The translations under genes were made by a program, and so were the position numbers. Shown here in pieces: positions 32,092 to 42,389 of a stretch of 64,000 bases of DNA. The notes beneath the pieces were generated by a model, which was not told the origin of the DNA, made no database searches, and saw only the letters and a list, made by a program, of their open reading frames with translations. The stretch's first letter is position 1. Each line of letters opens with the position of its first letter. The stretch is taken from the NCBI RefSeq assembly GCF_005887115.1, contig NZ_PNCJ01000007.1:1-64000 (forward strand). Direction: 5' to 3'. Source of the DNA: Pseudoalteromonas rubra (lineage in GTDB: Bacteria > Pseudomonadota > Gammaproteobacteria > Enterobacterales > Alteromonadaceae).

Positions 32092-32121
32092 AAAAAAGGT
32101 GGCTCATTAGCCACCTTTTTT
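32092..32121 (+). terminator. Rho-independent terminator after icd
   Basis: AAAAAAGGTGGC-TCATTA-GCCACCTTTTTT: a 12-bp stem followed by its own T-run, 16 bases past the icd stop. Confidence 0.94.
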
Positions 32122-32179
32122 ATTTGGCTCCAATCTTTGCTACACTCGCGCCATCGCTCCACTAGCTAAACATCTAACT

Positions 32180-32839
32180 ATGTCTGCACCGCGCCAAAAA
32201 ACCCGAACACATACACCTAACCGCACCTCTGCCAAGCGTCCAGCCAATCAACGCCCAGGCCCCAAGCGCGTAACCAAGCCAAAGGTTTCGCCTGAGCAGG
32301 TTAAGGTAGTGCTATTCAATAAGCCTTTTGATGTTCTGTGCCAGTTTACAGATGATCAAAACCGTCAGACGCTTGCCGACTTTGTTGATATAAAAGGCGT
32401 ATACGCTGCTGGCAGGCTTGACCGTGATAGCGAAGGTCTGCTGTTGCTCACCAATTGCGGTCGCTTACAGCATAAGCTGACTGAACCAGGCAAAAAAACC
32501 GACAAGACTTACTGGGTTCAGGTAGAAGGCGAACCTGACCAAGCTGCATTGCAGGCACTGCGTGATGGTGTCATCCTCAAAGATGGCCCGACCCGACCCG
32601 CCAAGGTTAACCTGATCACTGCACCAACCGTTTGGTCACGTAACCCGCCTATTCGCGAACGCAAAAACATTCCCACCAGCTGGCTTGAAATTACCATTTC
32701 TGAGGGGCGTAACCGTCAGGTTCGGCGTATGACAGCGCATGTCGGCCACCCCACACTGAGACTCATACGTTACCGGATCGGACCCTATACCCTGGATGGG
32801 ATTGATAACGGCCAGTATCAGGTGGTGAAAGCAAAATAA
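32180..32839 (+). CDS. rluE: 23S rRNA pseudouridine synthase RluE
   Basis: 219 residues of the RsuA/RluB/E/F family. It modifies U2457 of 23S rRNA in E. coli. The catalytic aspartate is in [14 protein letters not shown] and the later [10 protein letters not shown] block is typical. The first 40 residues are basic and low-complexity and lack the S4 domain found in RsuA, as expected for RluE. The order icd-rluE-mnmA-hflD-purB also occurs near this gene in E. coli. Confidence 0.92.
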   Translation: MSAPRQKTRTHTPNRTSAKRPANQRPGPKRVTKPKVSPEQVKVVLFNKPFDVLCQFTDDQNRQTLADFVDIKGVYAAGRLDRDSEGLLLLTNCGRLQHKLTEPGKKTDKTYWVQVEGEPDQAALQALRDGVILKDGPTRPAKVNLITAPTVWSRNPPIRERKNIPTSWLEITISEGRNRQVRRMTAHVGHPTLRLIRYRIGPYTLDGIDNGQYQVVKAK

Positions 32840-32898
32840 CCCCACCGCGAAAAACTTGGGATTAATCAACCCGCGACTTCCGGGCACCTTGATTTACA

Positions 32899-32907
32899 TG
32901 CTATAAT
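32899..32907 (+). promoter_or_regulatory. Extended -10 promoter upstream of mnmA
   Basis: TGCTATAAT: a perfect -10 hexamer (32902-32907) with the TGn extension, 39 bases before the mnmA start. No good -35 lies at the usual distance, as is common for extended -10 promoters. Confidence 0.6.
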
Positions 32908-32946
32908 GCAGCTCACTTTTTTGTAATCAAAATACACAGCGAGTTT

Positions 32947-34047
32947 ATGAGCGATAACAGTCAAATTAAAGTCATCGTCGGTATGTCCGGCGGCGTAGAT
33001 TCCTCCGTTTCAGCCTACCTGCTAAAACAGCAGGGGTATCAGGTTGAAGGCCTGTTCATGAAGAACTGGGAAGAAGACGACAATGACGAATACTGTGCCG
33101 CTGCTGAAGATTTGAAAGATGCGCAGGCTGTCTGCGACAAACTGGGCATCGAGCTACACACTGTCAATTTTGCTGCAGAATACTGGGACAACGTATTTGA
33201 GTACTTTCTTGCAGAGTACAAAGCTGGCCGCACACCCAACCCGGATATCATGTGCAACAAAGAGATCAAATTTAAAGCGTTTCTCGAGTTTGCTGCAGAG
33301 GCACTGGGTGCCGATTATATTGCAACAGGTCACTACGTGCGCCGTGAGGAACGTGATGGCAAATTTGCCATGTTACGCGGTCTGGACAATAACAAAGATC
33401 AGAGTTACTTCCTGTATACACTCAGCCATGAGCACGTAGCCCAAACCCTGTTCCCGGTAGGCAACATTGAAAAACCGGAAGTGCGCCGTATTGCAGAAGA
33501 GCAAGATTTGATCACGCATGACAAGAAAGACAGTACCGGCATTTGCTTTATCGGTGAGCGCAAATTCAAAGACTTCCTGCAAAAATTCTTGCCGGCTCAA
33601 CCTGGTAAAATTGAGGACAGCGAAGGCAACCATGTTGGTGAGCACGAAGGCCTGATGTACCACACACTAGGCCAGCGTAAAGGCCTGCTGATCGGTGGCA
33701 TGAAAGAAGGCTCCGGCGAGCCCTGGTATGTTGTCGATAAAGACGTGGAACGCAATGTACTGGTTGTTGGTCAGGGCAAAAACCACCCTCGCCTGTTCAG
33801 CAATGGCCTCAATGCGAATCAACTTCACTGGGTCGACCGTGTCGGTCCACAAGGTACTACCCGATGCACAGTTAAAACCCGTTATCGCCAGGAAGACATT
33901 CCTTGTACATTACTCGTTGGTCAGGACGGCATGGCCCGGGTGTTATTCGATGAACCACAAAAGGCCGTAACCCCTGGCCAATCTGCGGTATTTTATCAGG
34001 ACGATATGTGTCTTGGCGGTGGTATCATAGAATCGGTGATCAAGTAA
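32947..34047 (+). CDS. mnmA: tRNA 2-thiouridylase MnmA
   Basis: 366 residues. It thiolates U34 of tRNA Lys, Glu and Gln. The ATP-pyrophosphatase loop SGGVDSS is at residues 14-20; the two catalytic cysteines are in MCNKEIKFK and [11 protein letters not shown]. Its stop and the hflD start share one base (TAATG), so the two are translationally coupled. Confidence 0.97.
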   Translation: MSDNSQIKVIVGMSGGVDSSVSAYLLKQQGYQVEGLFMKNWEEDDNDEYCAAAEDLKDAQAVCDKLGIELHTVNFAAEYWDNVFEYFLAEYKAGRTPNPDIMCNKEIKFKAFLEFAAEALGADYIATGHYVRREERDGKFAMLRGLDNNKDQSYFLYTLSHEHVAQTLFPVGNIEKPEVRRIAEEQDLITHDKKDSTGICFIGERKFKDFLQKFLPAQPGKIEDSEGNHVGEHEGLMYHTLGQRKGLLIGGMKEGSGEPWYVVDKDVERNVLVVGQGKNHPRLFSNGLNANQLHWVDRVGPQGTTRCTVKTRYRQEDIPCTLLVGQDGMARVLFDEPQKAVTPGQSAVFYQDDMCLGGGIIESVIK

Positions 34048-34649
34048 TGCAACGTGAAGTCGTTATCCCTCTGGCAGCTATGTGTCAGGTTGCGAAACTG
34101 GTGCAAAAATGTGCCCGCTACGGCACCTTTAACAGCCATGAAACAGCCAGTTTGTTAAGAAGTATCACTATCACTTCACCAAAAAATCCACAGGATGTCT
34201 ACGAAGACCCTAGCGCCGTCCAACAAGGTTGCCGAGCTTTGGTGGACCAGTTGAGTGCGCAGGGTGAGAAAGATGTCGAAATGGTTAAGTATGTGGGCAG
34301 CCTGATGCAGCTTGAACGCGCTTTGTCTGCTAACAGTAAAGCTATGGCTGAACTTGGTAAACGTATCGAGCAGCTCGACAGGCAATTGCAGCACTTCGAC
34401 ATCGGCGACGAGCAAATCGTTGCCGCGCTGGCGGATATTTACAGCCAGGTGGTAAGTCCGGTTGGGCCAAAGATTCAAATTTTTGGTAAACCCGAGTTAC
34501 TTAAACAATCTCATGTACAACATCAGATCCGGGCGCTGTTGCTGGCCGGGATCCGCAGTGCAGTGCTGTGGCGTCAGCTTGGAGGTAAGCGTCGTCAGTT
34601 CTTCTTTGCAAAGAAGAAAATCATCGCTGCTGCACAAAGTTATATTTAA
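34047..34649 (+). CDS. hflD: HflD homologue, high-frequency lysogenisation protein
   Basis: 200 residues from ATG 34047 ([14 protein letters not shown]); mostly helical, as in E. coli HflD (213). In E. coli it associates with the membrane and modulates phage lambda CII; its normal role is unclear. The TAATG overlap with mnmA decides the start over an upstream in-frame ATG inside mnmA. A 35-base gap containing TTAGGAG leads to purB. Confidence 0.9.
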   Translation: MQREVVIPLAAMCQVAKLVQKCARYGTFNSHETASLLRSITITSPKNPQDVYEDPSAVQQGCRALVDQLSAQGEKDVEMVKYVGSLMQLERALSANSKAMAELGKRIEQLDRQLQHFDIGDEQIVAALADIYSQVVSPVGPKIQIFGKPELLKQSHVQHQIRALLLAGIRSAVLWRQLGGKRRQFFFAKKKIIAAAQSYI

Positions 34650-34672
34650 ATATCGTTCAAAAAACCAATTAG

Positions 34673-36055
<1,383 letters not shown>

Positions 36056-36073
36056 TCTCATCTAAAGTCTGAG

Positions 36074-36113
36074 AAGCGGAAGTTGCGGCGCAGTGCCGAG
36101 CTTTCGCTTTTTT
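36074..36113 (+). terminator. Terminator or attenuator between purB and roxA
   Basis: AAGCGGAAG (36074-36082) pairs with CTTTCGCTT (36101-36109, one G-U), with CGGC/GCCG inside, and six T residues follow (36108-36113). The T-run ends one base before the roxA ribosome site TTGGAG (36115-36120), so any roxA transcript from upstream must read through it. Confidence 0.75.
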
Positions 36114-36126
36114 ATTGGAGCCCTTT

Positions 36127-37281
36127 ATGTATCAGCTATCTATTAATGCCCTCACCGAGACGGCTTTCCTAACTCAGTACTGGCAAAAAAAACCGTTACT
36201 TATAAAGCAAGGTTTTAAGGACTTCAGCGACCCTCTATCGCCAGAAGAGCTGGCCGGTCTGGCAATGGAAGAAAACATAGAGTCGCGTATTGTCACCAAT
36301 CATGACAATCGCTGGGACGCGCACCATGGTCCATTTGAAGACTTCTCTCTTCTTACGGAGCAGCATAGTACCTTACTGGTACAAGCGGTTGATCATTGGC
36401 ACCCTCAGGCCGCAACCTTACTTGAGCCTTTTCGCTTCATCCCTAATTGGCGAATTGACGATTTAATGATCAGCTTCTCGACTCCAGGAGGCGGTGTTGG
36501 TCCACACCTTGACCAATACGACGTGTTTATTATTCAGGGCCAAGGTAAAAGACGCTGGCGCGTAGGTATGCCAGACACAAGTCTGAAGCAATTTGCCCAG
36601 AACAAAAGTCTGTTGCAGGTGGAACAGTTCGAAGCTGTCATTGACGCAGAGCTAGAACCTGGGGATATTCTGTATATTCCGCCAGGCTGTCCTCACGAGG
36701 GCTATGCTATCGAGAATGCGATGAACTACTCTGTGGGCTTCAGAGCGCCAGATCAAAAAGATTTACTCTCCAGCCTCGCTGACCATTTGATAGACTCAGA
36801 GTTAGGCTCAACCCGATACAGTGACCCAGAGCTTACGTTGCGCGACTCTTTGGGCGAGATTAGTAGCCAGGATAAAGGTAAGATCCGCAGTATGCTTGAA
36901 TCGGTGCTCCACGATAGTGATATTTTCGATGAATGGCTGGGCCGTACACTTAGTGAACCTAAACATGAAATGGACCTGGCACCGCTGGATCCACCTTTAA
37001 CATTTGATGCCTTACTGGAAGATATTTCACCTGATGATGTACTGGTGCGCTCAGGTGGCGTCAGAGCACTATATCAAGTAACGACACAAGCCGTGATACT
37101 GAGTGTAAACGGGCAAAATTTTACCCTACCCCTAGAGGTCTTACCAGCCGTAAAACAGCTGACTGATCAGGCTACTACTCCAATTTCATCATTATTGAGT
37201 GCAATTGAATGTTTGGATTTTAAACAAACTTTAACTACGCTTATAAATGATGGGTCCTTTTACATTGAGGGCTGGGTGTAA
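36127..37281 (+). CDS. roxA: Ribosomal protein uL16 arginine hydroxylase, JmjC type
   Basis: 384 residues from ATG 36127, with TTGGAG just upstream. A 2-oxoglutarate/Fe(II) oxygenase of the cupin/JmjC fold; E. coli RoxA (YcfD) hydroxylates Arg81 of ribosomal protein L16. The iron triad is visible as His127 and Asp129 (PHLDQYDVF) with a distal histidine in PPGCPHEGYAI. A C-terminal winged-helix-like region follows, as in the family. In E. coli the gene also lies near purB. Confidence 0.92.
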   Translation: MYQLSINALTETAFLTQYWQKKPLLIKQGFKDFSDPLSPEELAGLAMEENIESRIVTNHDNRWDAHHGPFEDFSLLTEQHSTLLVQAVDHWHPQAATLLEPFRFIPNWRIDDLMISFSTPGGGVGPHLDQYDVFIIQGQGKRRWRVGMPDTSLKQFAQNKSLLQVEQFEAVIDAELEPGDILYIPPGCPHEGYAIENAMNYSVGFRAPDQKDLLSSLADHLIDSELGSTRYSDPELTLRDSLGEISSQDKGKIRSMLESVLHDSDIFDEWLGRTLSEPKHEMDLAPLDPPLTFDALLEDISPDDVLVRSGGVRALYQVTTQAVILSVNGQNFTLPLEVLPAVKQLTDQATTPISSLLSAIECLDFKQTLTTLINDGSFYIEGWV

Positions 37282-37314
37282 TTACCTGAATCTGAGGGTT
37301 AGTCACACAACTAT

Positions 37315-37336
37315 GGGCATCAGCTCGCTGATGCCC
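37315..37336 (+). terminator. 10-bp perfect hairpin after roxA
   Basis: GGGCATCAGC and GCTGATGCCC separated by TC; the actual loop must be slightly larger. A-rich, not T-rich, sequence follows, so termination efficiency is doubtful. Confidence 0.45.
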
Positions 37337-37398
37337 CAATAATAATACAGGCTGGTCCCTTGGTCAGGCGTGATTATGATGTTTGATGCGAGGCAATC

Positions 37399-37857
37399 AT
37401 GAATTACCACGTCGATAGAGTGAGTTGGCAAAAAACTCAGGGACAACTGCGCCAAATCCGTGAACGCGTCTTTGTTTACGAGCTTCACCTTCCAAAAGAA
37501 GTCGAGTTTGATCAACATGATAATACCGCTGATCATGTGCTTGTGCGGGATGAAAACCAGTGTCCTATCGGAACAGGCAGGCTATGCTGTGATGGCCTAA
37601 TAAGTCGTGTTGCGATTATTCGAGCACACAGAAACCGAGAGGCTTATCAATCTTTAATTGGCTTTTTGAGCGTTCTGGCTGAACAAAAAGGCTATGAAAA
37701 TGTGTTTGTGCAGTGCATCTTGGATGAAGTCCCGACGTTTCTTAAATCAGGCTTTTCGAAACAAGGAAGCGTATTTATGGAAGCAGGCATTCCAAGACAG
37801 CGCATGAAATGCCCAGTTAAAGAAATCAACTCAGAACCATTTACGATGTTGCATTAG
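37399..37857 (+). CDS. GNAT-family N-acetyltransferase
   Basis: 152 residues. The GNAT fold is suggested by RERVFVYELHLPKEVEFD near the start, a substrate-side strand HVLVRDENQCPIGTGRL and the closing GFSKQGSVFMEAGIPRQRMK, which resembles YjcF/ElaA-type acetyltransferases. The usual acetyl-CoA loop (Q/RxxGxG/A) is poorly conserved: IRAHRNREAY stands there. Substrate unknown. Its last 17 bases overlap the end of the convergent DUF4826-like gene. Confidence 0.75.
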   Translation: MNYHVDRVSWQKTQGQLRQIRERVFVYELHLPKEVEFDQHDNTADHVLVRDENQCPIGTGRLCCDGLISRVAIIRAHRNREAYQSLIGFLSVLAEQKGYENVFVQCILDEVPTFLKSGFSKQGSVFMEAGIPRQRMKCPVKEINSEPFTMLH

Positions 37858-38275
37858 CCCAGAGATTTTCTGCATTTGCCAATTCGTATAAGCCATGGGC
37901 ATGGTGAATCAGAATATTAGCATATTCTTTCTGTGCAGGATCCACTAGCTTTCCTGCCAGTATTTTGTCGGCTTTAATTTGCCATTGGTATGAAAAATGC
38001 TTCAGTGCTGCGCGAGCGTCCTCTGCACCGCTCGCTAGCATAGCATCTGTCGGTACTTTTCCTGAGACCACCCAGTACACCTTGCCTAAATCATCCTTAA
38101 TTTTCCAAACCCCACAAATTGGAGGCAGGATACGTGATGCGTTTGCCTGGATGTTCATACCCAGAATCCCTTTTTCAGCTAGGTATTTTTGTGCGGCCTG
38201 CAAAGACTCCCTTTGCCATTGAGAAATCAGTTGCTGCTGCTCTTCATTACTTAGTTGTGTATCTTGATCATTCAT
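37841..38275 (-). CDS. DUF4826-like cytoplasmic protein
   Basis: 144 residues, no signal peptide or membrane segment. I associate it with the DUF4826 family from the block ILPPICGVWKIKDDLGKVYWVVSGKVPTD by memory only. Function unknown. Convergent with the GNAT gene, overlapping it by 17 bases, and divergent from the chemosensory operon. Confidence 0.65.
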   Translation of the reverse strand: MNDQDTQLSNEEQQQLISQWQRESLQAAQKYLAEKGILGMNIQANASRILPPICGVWKIKDDLGKVYWVVSGKVPTDAMLASGAEDARAALKHFSYQWQIKADKILAGKLVDPAQKEYANILIHHAHGLYELANAENLWANATS

Positions 38276-38457
38276 TTTACGTACTTCATTGTCATTTTTC
38301 CCCTACTTTAGGGATTATAACAGCTCGATGCAAGCGCCAACCGCATGCAAAGTCAGTTCGCAAAGTGAGAGTTACAAAGGGCTATTATTTTCATTTGCAC
38401 AATAAATAGACTCTACTAGGATTAAAGGACGATTTCTGTGGTCTGAGTGGCACCTAT

Positions 38458-39597
38458 ATGCTCCCACTTTTCATCGCACTTCAGTTAGTGATTTGTGCCA
38501 TCACCTGGTATGCAGCAGGTTGGATGTTCGCTTTGATAGTGACAGGCTTATCAGCAGTGGGAGTATTTACCGCCCATAGGGGAGCAAATAAAAAGGTACA
38601 CGCGGACACCCCACCCGAACACTCTATCTCAGAAGGACAACACAGTGACCTGACATGCCTAGAGCAACTTGGTCACACTATTACTCCTCAGTTAAGGGAT
38701 CAGATTAATAGTGCCCGCCAGCAAACCAAGCAAGCTGTCGATAATATGTCCGCCGAATTTTCACAGCTTGTCAGCAATATTAGCTCAACGCTTAGCAGTC
38801 TGGACGATAGCAGCGCCAACAGTCTGCAGCAAACAGCACAGCACAGCCGAGAACAACTTACTCAGATCCTGGCTTATCTCGAACAGTCCAACGTCAGCCA
38901 GCAACAAAGAACAGAAACCTTTAAAACCATGGTTGAGCAAAGTAAAGAGTTACAGGCTATGTCTATTGACGTTGCCAAAATTGCAGAGCAAACAAATTTA
39001 CTCGCACTCAATGCCTCGATTGAAGCTGCCCGTGCCGGAGACAATGGTCGTGGCTTTGCGGTTGTTGCCGATGAAGTGCGTGCGCTTGCTAATTCGAGTG
39101 GCGAGACAGGGGTGAAGATCAACAAAATGGTCGAAACAATCGCCCAGGCAATGCAAAGCTCAATGACGATGATGGAAAGCGAGCTCGAAGAGCGCCAAGC
39201 CCTGACTGATAAGTACCAGCAGCAAATTAATGAGGTGATTGATACCTGGCTCACCTTGTCACAAAACGTAGAACAACAAGCGCAGGTGCTGCAAACCTCA
39301 AATGAGGATAATCGGCAGAAAATCTCGGAAATACTGATCGATTTACAGTTTCAGGACCGTGTCGATCAGATCCAGGACAGCGTTACCATTGCCCTGGACA
39401 TTATGACTCAAGAGCTGGATGAGTTTATTGCGCAGCGTCGCAACAGCGCCAACGCCCGATTCAATCACGAGCGGATCAGCGAAACGTTATCGCGCACAGC
39501 TGCAACACGAGAGCAAAGGCATATTCTGGCAACAAAAAACGGCAGTGCCAAGAATGACAACGACGACGATACAGTCGACGATCTCACTTTTTTCTGA
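38458..39597 (+). CDS. Short chemoreceptor without a periplasmic sensor domain
   Basis: 379 residues. Two adjoining hydrophobic segments at residues 2-18 and 22-42 leave almost no periplasmic loop and no HAMP domain; the rest is coiled coil with the receptor signalling tip [20 protein letters not shown] near residues 180-199. It would sense membrane state or cytoplasmic signals, or act as a scaffold. First gene of a ten-gene chemosensory operon, 21 bases before cheY. A TAGGATTAAAGGA stretch lies about 30 bases upstream; the start is somewhat uncertain. Confidence 0.85.
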   Translation: MLPLFIALQLVICAITWYAAGWMFALIVTGLSAVGVFTAHRGANKKVHADTPPEHSISEGQHSDLTCLEQLGHTITPQLRDQINSARQQTKQAVDNMSAEFSQLVSNISSTLSSLDDSSANSLQQTAQHSREQLTQILAYLEQSNVSQQQRTETFKTMVEQSKELQAMSIDVAKIAEQTNLLALNASIEAARAGDNGRGFAVVADEVRALANSSGETGVKINKMVETIAQAMQSSMTMMESELEERQALTDKYQQQINEVIDTWLTLSQNVEQQAQVLQTSNEDNRQKISEILIDLQFQDRVDQIQDSVTIALDIMTQELDEFIAQRRNSANARFNHERISETLSRTAATREQRHILATKNGSAKNDNDDDTVDDLTFF

Positions 39598-39618
39598 CAT
39601 ACAGCATGAGGGTAAGTT

Positions 39619-39987
39619 ATGAGCAAAACCATACTAGTGGTGGATGATTCCGATTCATTAAGACAAGTCGTCAATATTGCGCTGACAGGTGCTGGCTATC
39701 AGGTGATTGAAGCGTGTGATGGCAAAGATGCACTAAGCAAACTTAACGGTAACAAGGTGCATCTCATAATCAGCGACGTCAACATGCCGAATATGAATGG
39801 CATAGAATTCGTCAAAAATGTTAAACAACTCCCACAGTACAAGTTCACCCCTGTGATTATGCTGACCACAGAAAACCAGCAAAGCATGATGGAAGAAGGC
39901 AAAAAAGCCGGAGCGAAGGCCTGGATGGTCAAACCCTTCAAGCCTGCACAAATGCTTCAGGCCGTTTCTAAACTACTGATGATGTGA
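39619..39987 (+). CDS. CheY-like single-domain response regulator
   Basis: 122 residues. Acidic pair D9-D10, phospho-acceptor D53 (IISDVNMP), T83/T84 and K105 (MVKPFKP) are all in place, so phosphorylation by the CheA at 40277 is expected. No output domain: it would act by protein contact. Its stop overlaps a GTG in front of the STAS gene. Whether it binds the flagellar switch or another target is not visible. Confidence 0.92.
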   Translation: MSKTILVVDDSDSLRQVVNIALTGAGYQVIEACDGKDALSKLNGNKVHLIISDVNMPNMNGIEFVKNVKQLPQYKFTPVIMLTTENQQSMMEEGKKAGAKAWMVKPFKPAQMLQAVSKLLMM

Positions 39988-39992
39988 CATCC

Positions 39993-40274
39993 ATGTCCGA
40001 GTGTTTTAAGTTTCCCGCGGAGCTGACCATCTACGAAGTACAGGATGTGCATACGGAGCTCATTGCTTTTTTGGCAGGAAAACAGCAGGTAACGCTGGAT
40101 CTGAGCCAGGTCGATGAGCTCGACAGTGCCGGGATCCAGCTGGCTATCTGGCTGGTTAATTACTGCCGCAACACAGGCGTTCAGATAAATACCCTTGTCT
40201 TGTCCGATCTGCTCACTGCCAGACTGTCTTTATTAAATGTGCCCCTGGCCAGTCCTACCACAAGCGAGCCGTAA
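39993..40274 (+). CDS. STAS-domain protein
   Basis: 93 residues from ATG 39993 (a GTG at 39984, overlapping the cheY-like stop, would give 96). A stand-alone STAS domain similar to anti-sigma-factor antagonists and MlaB: VTLDLSQVDELDSAGIQLAIWL holds the conserved Asp-Ser pair, where the serine could be phosphorylated. No anti-sigma kinase gene is nearby. Such proteins sit in the chemosensory operons of several marine gammaproteobacteria; their role there is unclear. Two bases separate it from cheA. Confidence 0.85.
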   Translation: MSECFKFPAELTIYEVQDVHTELIAFLAGKQQVTLDLSQVDELDSAGIQLAIWLVNYCRNTGVQINTLVLSDLLTARLSLLNVPLASPTTSEP

Positions 40275-40276
40275 TT

Positions 40277-42367
40277 ATGTCTGTTGATTTGAGTGCCGCC
40301 ATTACCACCTTTGTTAGCGAGTCTAAAGAGCTACTGGCCGAGATGGAAAATAGCTTGCTAGATCTCGAAAGCAGTGAAGCCAGTGCTGATCAGGAAGAGA
40401 CCATCAATGCTATCTTCCGCGCCATTCACACCATTAAAGGCAGTGCCGGATTATTTGGCTTTGACTACGTCGTGAGCCTGACGCATATTGCCGAAACGGT
40501 ACTGGATGACGTCCGCGCTGGTAACAAGGAAATGAGCAAAGCGCTGCTTTCTTTATATCTGGAAACCGGTGACTTATGTGATGAATTGATCCAGCTGGCC
40601 GCATCGGAGAGTGAGCCCAGTGCACAACAACTTACCCAGCTTGCTGAGCTGACGAAGCAGTTCAGTGAATTTACCGGCAGCGTCGATTCATCGCAAAACA
40701 CAGACACAGAGTGCGAAACACAACCGCAAGATGGACTCTGGTTTATATGCTTTGTACCTAACGAAAATGTACTGCGCAACGGCCTGGATCCCTACCCGTT
40801 TATTCACTTTCTGAACAACGAAGTAGAATCACTTGAAGTGGCCACCAATTGTACTGCTCTCAGTGCCGATACGCCCTATGATCCTGAATCCTGTTACCTG
40901 GCTTTTTTGCTGTTATTTCAAACCGGTCAGAGTAAAGACGTGATAGAGGACGTGTTCGAATTTATAAAAAATGATGCGGTGGTTGAGATTTTACCGCCAG
41001 GTCAGTGTCATTACAGCGCCATTGAAGATTGCGCAAAACACTTTCCAGACCCTTCCCAGTTTCATGCTACCTTGGCAAAACTGACACAATCACGCCTGCC
41101 GGCTCAGTCTCTGGTGCCAGAATCCGTGCCAGATGATGGCGAGCCGCCAGCTAAAGCAAAAGGCAAGAAGAAAAATAAGCTTCACACGAGTAAAACGCTT
41201 CGGGTTGAAGCCATGAAGCTCGACAGACTAATCGATCAGGTTGGGGAAATGGTGATCACGGGTGCCCGAACCAACTTACTGGCACACGAAACGGGTAACG
41301 AGACACTGATTGAAGCCATGGCCCTGCTGGAGAGACTGGTTGAGAACATTCGTGACAGTTCATTAAAACTGCGCATGGTCCAGATTGGTGAAACCTTCAA
41401 TAAATTTAAACGCGTTGTTCGCGATGTGGCCGATGAGCTCGGCAAAGAGGTGGAGCTCAATATTGTCGGTGCCGATACCGAGCTGGACAAAACCTTTGTC
41501 GAAAAGGTCAGCGACCCGCTGATGCACATTATTCGTAATGCCATCGATCATGGCATTGAGCCACCTGAACAGCGACTGGCCGCGGGCAAACCGGCATGTG
41601 GCCAGCTGACACTTAAGGCCTATCATGATTCCGGCTCAATCGTCATTGAAATTCAGGATGATGGTCAGGGGCTGGATCAAAACAAGATCCTGACCCGAGC
41701 CATAGAGAACGGTCTGATCAATAAAGACCACTCGTTACAGGATAAAGAAATCAACCTGCTGATTTTTGAGCCTGGATTTTCTACCGCCGCTACCGTGACC
41801 AGTATTTCCGGTCGTGGCGTGGGCATGGACGTGGTAAAACGTAATGTTGAAAGCCTGCGTGGCAGCGTAGAAGTCGACAGCACCAAAGGACTGGGCTCTA
41901 AAATCATCATTCGTCTGCCGCTGACCTTATCTATCATAGACGGGTTCATGTTTACCGTTGGTGAAGAAGACTATGTGATCCCGCTGGATACCGTCGTGGA
42001 GTGCCTGGAACTGCACGAAGTGGTGACGGAGTCTGATATTCAGGATAAAAACTACATCAACCTCAGAACTGAGGTCCTGCCTTTTATTCGTCTGCGCACC
42101 CTATTTGGGATTGAGCAGCAAATAGAACACGCGAAGGAATCACTGGTCATCGTCCAGTTTGGCACGCTCAGAGCTGGGCTGGTCGTAGACTCGTTGCAAG
42201 GAGAGTTTCAGACCGTAGTAAAACCTCTGGGGAGGCTGTTCGAAGGCCTCAAATGTATCAGCGGCGCAACCATACTCGGTAGTGGTAAAGTGGCCATTAT
42301 TCTTGATGTGTCTGCCCTGATCCGTACTGCAATTACTATGTACGAGTCCTTAGAACTCAAACATTAG
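40277..42367 (+). CDS. cheA: Chemotaxis histidine kinase CheA
   Basis: 696 residues. Hpt domain at 1-110 with His51 in [10 protein letters not shown]; a P2-like region (about 145-240) beginning [15 protein letters not shown]; a dimerisation helix pair (about 300-365); ATPase domain with N-box [13 protein letters not shown]1 DDGQGLD and G2 GRGVGMDVV; and a CheW-like C-terminal domain from about 545. All catalytic boxes are intact. It would phosphorylate the CheY-like protein and CheB encoded in the same operon. Confidence 0.96.
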   Translation: MSVDLSAAITTFVSESKELLAEMENSLLDLESSEASADQEETINAIFRAIHTIKGSAGLFGFDYVVSLTHIAETVLDDVRAGNKEMSKALLSLYLETGDLCDELIQLAASESEPSAQQLTQLAELTKQFSEFTGSVDSSQNTDTECETQPQDGLWFICFVPNENVLRNGLDPYPFIHFLNNEVESLEVATNCTALSADTPYDPESCYLAFLLLFQTGQSKDVIEDVFEFIKNDAVVEILPPGQCHYSAIEDCAKHFPDPSQFHATLAKLTQSRLPAQSLVPESVPDDGEPPAKAKGKKKNKLHTSKTLRVEAMKLDRLIDQVGEMVITGARTNLLAHETGNETLIEAMALLERLVENIRDSSLKLRMVQIGETFNKFKRVVRDVADELGKEVELNIVGADTELDKTFVEKVSDPLMHIIRNAIDHGIEPPEQRLAAGKPACGQLTLKAYHDSGSIVIEIQDDGQGLDQNKILTRAIENGLINKDHSLQDKEINLLIFEPGFSTAATVTSISGRGVGMDVVKRNVESLRGSVEVDSTKGLGSKIIIRLPLTLSIIDGFMFTVGEEDYVIPLDTVVECLELHEVVTESDIQDKNYINLRTEVLPFIRLRTLFGIEQQIEHAKESLVIVQFGTLRAGLVVDSLQGEFQTVVKPLGRLFEGLKCISGATILGSGKVAIILDVSALIRTAITMYESLELKH

Positions 42368-42389
42368 TCAGATAAATCGGAGCATAAAG

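Noticed and set aside
38442..38457. TGGCAC followed by TGCT just before the short receptor, resembling a sigma-54 promoter
   Set aside because: The GG and GC are nine bases apart rather than ten, and the site would overlap the start codon.
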